This document shows, one piece after another, positions 6,534 to 7,252 of a stretch of DNA of 7,252 bases. The number at the start of each line of letters is the position of its first letter. Positions within the stretch are counted from its first letter, which is position 1. The stretch comes from Devosia sp. (GTDB taxonomy: Bacteria; Pseudomonadota; Alphaproteobacteria; Rhizobiales; Devosiaceae), in the NCBI GenBank assembly GCA_016793415.1, contig JAEUMC010000172.1, positions 1 through 7,252 of the forward strand, given 5' to 3'. The notes under the pieces are model-generated. The model was not told where the DNA came from. It did not search any database and worked only from the letters and a program-made list of their open reading frames with translations. The translations under genes and the position numbers were made by a program.

Positions 6534-6563
6534 GTTATAGCGGATGGGACCATGGCTTGCCAT
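6534..6563 (-). promoter_or_regulatory. Candidate promoter of the ubiE-ubiB operon
   Basis: On the minus strand TATAAC (6539..6534) matches five of six -10 consensus bases. ATGGCA (6563..6558), 18 bp upstream, is a weaker -35 with four matches. Transcription would begin near 6527, leaving a leader of about 16 bases that holds the GGAGA ribosome binding site. The -35 lies inside a perfect inverted repeat (6551-6564). Confidence 0.5.
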
Positions 6564-6564
6564 G
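6551..6564. repeat. Short inverted repeat over the ubiE -35 region
   Basis: CATGGC-TT-GCCATG is a perfect 6-bp inverted repeat with a 2-bp spacer, overlapping the candidate -35 of ubiE in the 149-bp divergent ubiE/mutM spacer. It could be an operator, but repeats this short arise easily by chance. For mutM, a TTGTTA at 6606-6611 is the best -35-like element, but I see no good -10 after it. Confidence 0.25.
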
Positions 6565-6660
6565 CGGGAAACGGGCGCATGCTAAACCCTGACAGAACGG
6601 TGGGCTTGTTACCGGCGCGCCCTCTGGTCACATAGCGGCAGTAACCGGAACGAGGAAACG

Positions 6661-7252
6661 ATGCCCGAACTGCCAGAGGTCGAAACCGTCCGTCGCGGGC
6701 TCGAGCCCTATGTGACGGGGGCCCACATCGACAAGGTGACGCTCAACCGCAAGGATCTGCGCTTCCCGTTTCCGGAAGGGTTCAAGGGAGCACTCGAAGG
6801 CGCGACCATCGAGAGCACCGGGCGGCGGGCCAAGTACCTGTTGTTCCGGCTCTCGACCGGCAAGACCTGGCTCAGCCATCTCGGCATGACCGGCGCCTAT
6901 CGCTTCGAGGATTTCAAGTTCAAGGAGCCGTCGCGCTATTACGAGCCCGACGAGGATCGCAAGCACGACCACCTGGTGCTGCAGCTGACCCACCCGGAGC
7001 ACGGGCCGATGAAGCTCATCTATAACGATGCCCGCCGTTTCGGCTTCGTCGATCTCTATGAGCACGAGGCCGACAGTCCCTATCTCGAAGGGCTGGGGCC
7101 CGAGCCGCTCTCCAACGCCTTCAACGCCGCCGAGATGGCCGAACGCTTTGCCGGCAAGAAGGCGCCGATGAAGGCGGCGTTGCTCGACCAGCGCGTGGTG
7201 GCGGGCCTGGGCAATATCTATGTCAGCGAGGCGCTGCATCGCGCCCATATCC
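6661..7252 (+). CDS. mutM: Formamidopyrimidine-DNA glycosylase MutM (3' end beyond the window)
   Basis: MutM (Fpg) removes 8-oxoguanine and formamidopyrimidines from DNA and cuts the abasic site by beta,delta-elimination. The first 197 codons are present. Met1 is followed by [13 protein letters not shown], with catalytic Pro2 and Glu3. Lys58 in GRRAKYL is the hairpin lysine that contacts phosphate, and LSHLGMTG (71-78) carries the Met76 wedge. Arg126/Phe127 in NDARRFGF are the void-filling pair. The H2TH helices begin with [19 protein letters not shown]. Residues 82-103 form a charged insert compared with the shorter E. coli enzyme, as I recall from other Alphaproteobacteria. The rest of the H2TH region and the C-terminal zinc finger lie outside. 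ATG 6661 has GAGG 5 bases upstream, and Pro2 must be the mature N-terminus, so the start is certain. It is divergent from ubiE. Confidence 0.97.
   Translation, partial: MPELPEVETVRRGLEPYVTGAHIDKVTLNRKDLRFPFPEGFKGALEGATIESTGRRAKYLLFRLSTGKTWLSHLGMTGAYRFEDFKFKEPSRYYEPDEDRKHDHLVLQLTHPEHGPMKLIYNDARRFGFVDLYEHEADSPYLEGLGPEPLSNAFNAAEMAERFAGKKAPMKAALLDQRVVAGLGNIYVSEALHRAHI

Noticed and set aside
5750..6592. 280-residue open frame on the plus strand, antisense to ubiE
   Set aside because: It has no motif, is rich in His/Asp/Gly, and lies over the unmistakable UbiE reading frame.
6512..6631. 40-codon N-terminal extension of ubiE
   Set aside because: The conserved TTHFG start, the GGAGA ribosome binding site at 6522..6518 and a TATAAC -10 inside the extension all favour ATG 6511.
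6628..7248. 206-residue open frame on the minus strand over mutM
   Set aside because: MutM on the plus strand has its catalytic N-terminus and conserved motifs; the antisense frame has none.
1..7252. tRNA, rRNA, CRISPR arrays, insertion sequences, transposases or phage genes
   Set aside because: I saw no tandem spacer-repeat pattern, transposase motifs, terminal inverted repeats or tRNA cloverleaf; nearly all DNA is covered by ordinary genes.

Overview
The window looks like chromosomal DNA from a GC-rich alphaproteobacterium, most likely Hyphomicrobiales (Devosia-like is a guess from memory). The reasons are the mutM | ubiE-ubiB ... dut ... MoeB/ThiF gene neighbourhood, an alphaproteobacterial-style MutM, a DUF2259 secreted protein, and the codon use. 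There are no RNA genes, insertion sequences, CRISPR arrays or phage genes.

Layout. (1) Positions 1-1498, plus strand: a VOC/glyoxalase-fold protein and an NmrA-type NAD(P)H-binding protein, probably co-transcribed. A perfect 7-bp inverted repeat lies just upstream, and a divergent gene may start at the very left edge. (2) Positions 1499-1581: a convergent gap with a strong GC hairpin. (3) Positions 1582-4085, minus strand: a compact four-gene run in the order lipoprotein -> dut -> DUF2259 secreted protein -> MoeB/ThiF-like adenylyltransferase. Neighbours are separated by 2 bp or overlap by 47 bp and 4 bp, so this is very likely one operon. (4) Positions 4086-4212: the operon's upstream region, with a candidate promoter and an array of three GAAC/GTTC half-sites, two spaced exactly as in the alphaproteobacterial LexA (SOS) box. 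(5) Positions 4213-6511, minus strand: ubiE-ubiB, ubiquinone biosynthesis, separated by 4 bp. (6) Positions 6512-6660: a divergent promoter region. (7) Position 6661 to the edge, plus strand: mutM, cut off by the window end.

How the genes work together. UbiE and UbiB act in membrane quinone synthesis. MutM (8-oxoguanine repair) and Dut (dUTP removal) both protect DNA from damaged or wrong bases. The lipoprotein and the DUF2259 protein are exported and have no known function. From memory, many relatives have coaBC between ubiB and dut; here that place is taken by the lipoprotein gene and a regulatory region.

No dramatic new system is visible. The points most worth checking are the LexA-like array ahead of the lipoprotein-dut operon, the overlap in which dUTPase motif V and a signal peptide share the same DNA, and an adenylyltransferase that has lost all the zinc cysteines of MoeB.
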